A stretch of 5,609 bases of DNA from JANWHZ01 sp035758575 (GTDB taxonomy: Bacteria > Patescibacteriota > Saccharimonadia > Saccharimonadales > UBA4665). The stretch is from the NCBI GenBank assembly GCA_035758575.1, contig DASTXH010000067.1, positions 1-5,609 on the forward strand. The letters run 5' to 3'. The notes below the pieces were generated by a model. The model was not told where the DNA came from, made no database searches, and worked only from the letters and a program-made list of their open reading frames with translations. The position numbers were made by a program, and so were the translations under genes. This document shows positions 5,081 through 5,609 of the stretch, piece after piece (positions within the stretch are counted from its first letter, which is position 1; every line of letters begins with the position of its first letter).

Positions 5081-5542
5081 ATGCAGACCACAAACACCTT
5101 AGGGTATCTGCTGCAGCATGTGGCCTTTCAGCTGGCCAAGCAATCCGATCAGGTATTGCAAGAACAGCTGGGCATAGGCTTCTCGCAGTTTAAGATTCTG
5201 CGGTCGCTGCAAGCCGGCCCGCATGTCAAACAGCGGGTCATTGCTGCCAACCTCGGGCAAACCGAGGCCAGCATCAGTCGCCAGGTAAAACTGATGATTG
5301 AGCAGGGGTTACTGAAAGTAACCATCTCGCCTACCAATCATCGCGAACACCTGACGGTCGTCACGCCCAAAGGCATGCGCCTGGCTGAAGCCGCCATGGC
5401 GGTCCTGGCAAAATATCACGCCCCCACGTTTGCTGCGCTCAGCGACAAGCAACGCGAGCAGTTAGTCGGTATACTAGGCCAACTGCACGGCGAAGTGTGC
5501 CCCATGAAGCACGCCGACCCCGTAACAGTAAAAACAACATAA
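5081..5542 (+). CDS. MarR-family winged-helix transcriptional regulator
   Basis: 153-residue regulator, the usual MarR size. MarR proteins are dimeric DNA-binding proteins that commonly repress adjacent genes until a small molecule or oxidant releases them. Seen: N-terminal dimerisation helix (NTLGYLLQHVAFQLAKQSDQ), FSQFKILRSL (34-43), helix-turn-helix at about 50-72 (KQRVIAANLGQTEASISRQV, recognition helix TEASISRQVKLM), a wing at about 79-95 (KVTISPTNHREHLTVVT, with the family's DRR-type turn replaced by NHRE), then the C-terminal helices. A single Cys140 sits in CPMKH; a redox or metal role is possible but unsupported. The start follows a -35/-10 pair; a Shine-Dalgarno is weak (GGA at 5069-5071). 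The next gene begins 10 bases after the stop and is the likely regulated partner. The effector cannot be predicted. Confidence 0.9.
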   Translation: MQTTNTLGYLLQHVAFQLAKQSDQVLQEQLGIGFSQFKILRSLQAGPHVKQRVIAANLGQTEASISRQVKLMIEQGLLKVTISPTNHREHLTVVTPKGMRLAEAAMAVLAKYHAPTFAALSDKQREQLVGILGQLHGEVCPMKHADPVTVKTT

Positions 5543-5543
5543 C

Positions 5544-5547
5544 GAGG
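5544..5547 (+). promoter_or_regulatory. Ribosome binding site of the last gene
   Basis: GAGG (extended CGAGGT), 5 bases before ATG 5553. This is a clear site compared with most starts here and supports a real gene at the right edge. Confidence 0.55.
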
Positions 5548-5552
5548 TACAT

Positions 5553-5609
5553 ATGGACAAACTAAAAGGCAAGTTGGAAGGCAAGGCCCTTCCGCTGGTA
5601 CTCCTGACC
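5553..5609 (+). CDS. Start of an unidentified gene in the MarR operon (partial)
   Basis: Nineteen codons visible before the window ends: a charged beginning MDKLKGKLEGK, then the more hydrophobic ALPLVLLT. A ribosome site at 5544-5547 precedes it and the MarR stop is 10 bases upstream, so the two are probably one transcript. The change from Lys-rich to hydrophobic could be the entry to a first membrane helix, as in the exporters often paired with MarR regulators, but too little is seen to name it. Confidence 0.6.
   Translation, partial: MDKLKGKLEGKALPLVLLT

Overview
The window (roughly half G+C, standard genetic code, stops TAA/TAG only) looks like a chromosomal piece of a Candidate Phyla Radiation bacterium, most probably Candidatus Saccharibacteria (TM7). 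This assignment is an inference. It rests on a DUF348/G5 cell-wall hydrolase placed directly before ksgA, a class E/F-like sortase beside a surface protein with a non-canonical APNTG anchor, short intergenic gaps, and several start codons sitting only 9 bases after a good -10 box. The same rpfB-ksgA order is known in Actinobacteria, and yabE lies near ksgA in Bacillus, so lineage cannot be settled from this window alone.

Left block (1-1914, minus strand): a two-gene cell-surface operon. The promoter-proximal gene encodes a secreted seven-bladed beta-propeller of the Vgb/streptogramin-lyase type, followed by a cadherin-like domain and a C-terminal sorting signal (APNTG, hydrophobic stretch, RKRARR tail). 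Seventeen bases downstream begins a sortase gene that runs off the left edge. Enzyme and probable substrate are thus co-transcribed.

Middle block (1915-4240): a divergent intergenic region with a perfect DnaA-box 9-mer, a small hairpin and two facing promoters, then a membrane-anchored DUF348-DUF348-DUF348-G5-lysozyme-like protein (probable peptidoglycan hydrolase), and ksgA (rRNA dimethyltransferase) 35 bases later with its own extended -10.

Right block (4237-5609): a PP2C-type Ser/Thr phosphatase on the minus strand, whose stop codon overlaps that of ksgA. It is divergent from a MarR-family regulator on the plus strand, and the 91-base gap holds both promoters and a dyad over the MarR -35 box. 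The MarR gene is followed after 10 bases by the start of another gene cut off by the right edge, probably the regulator's operon partner.

No tRNA, rRNA, CRISPR, IS element or convincing rho-independent terminator was seen. The most interesting points are the sortase/substrate pair with a non-LPXTG motif, the leaderless-type promoter geometry, the recently homogenised propeller repeat, and the lone DnaA box.
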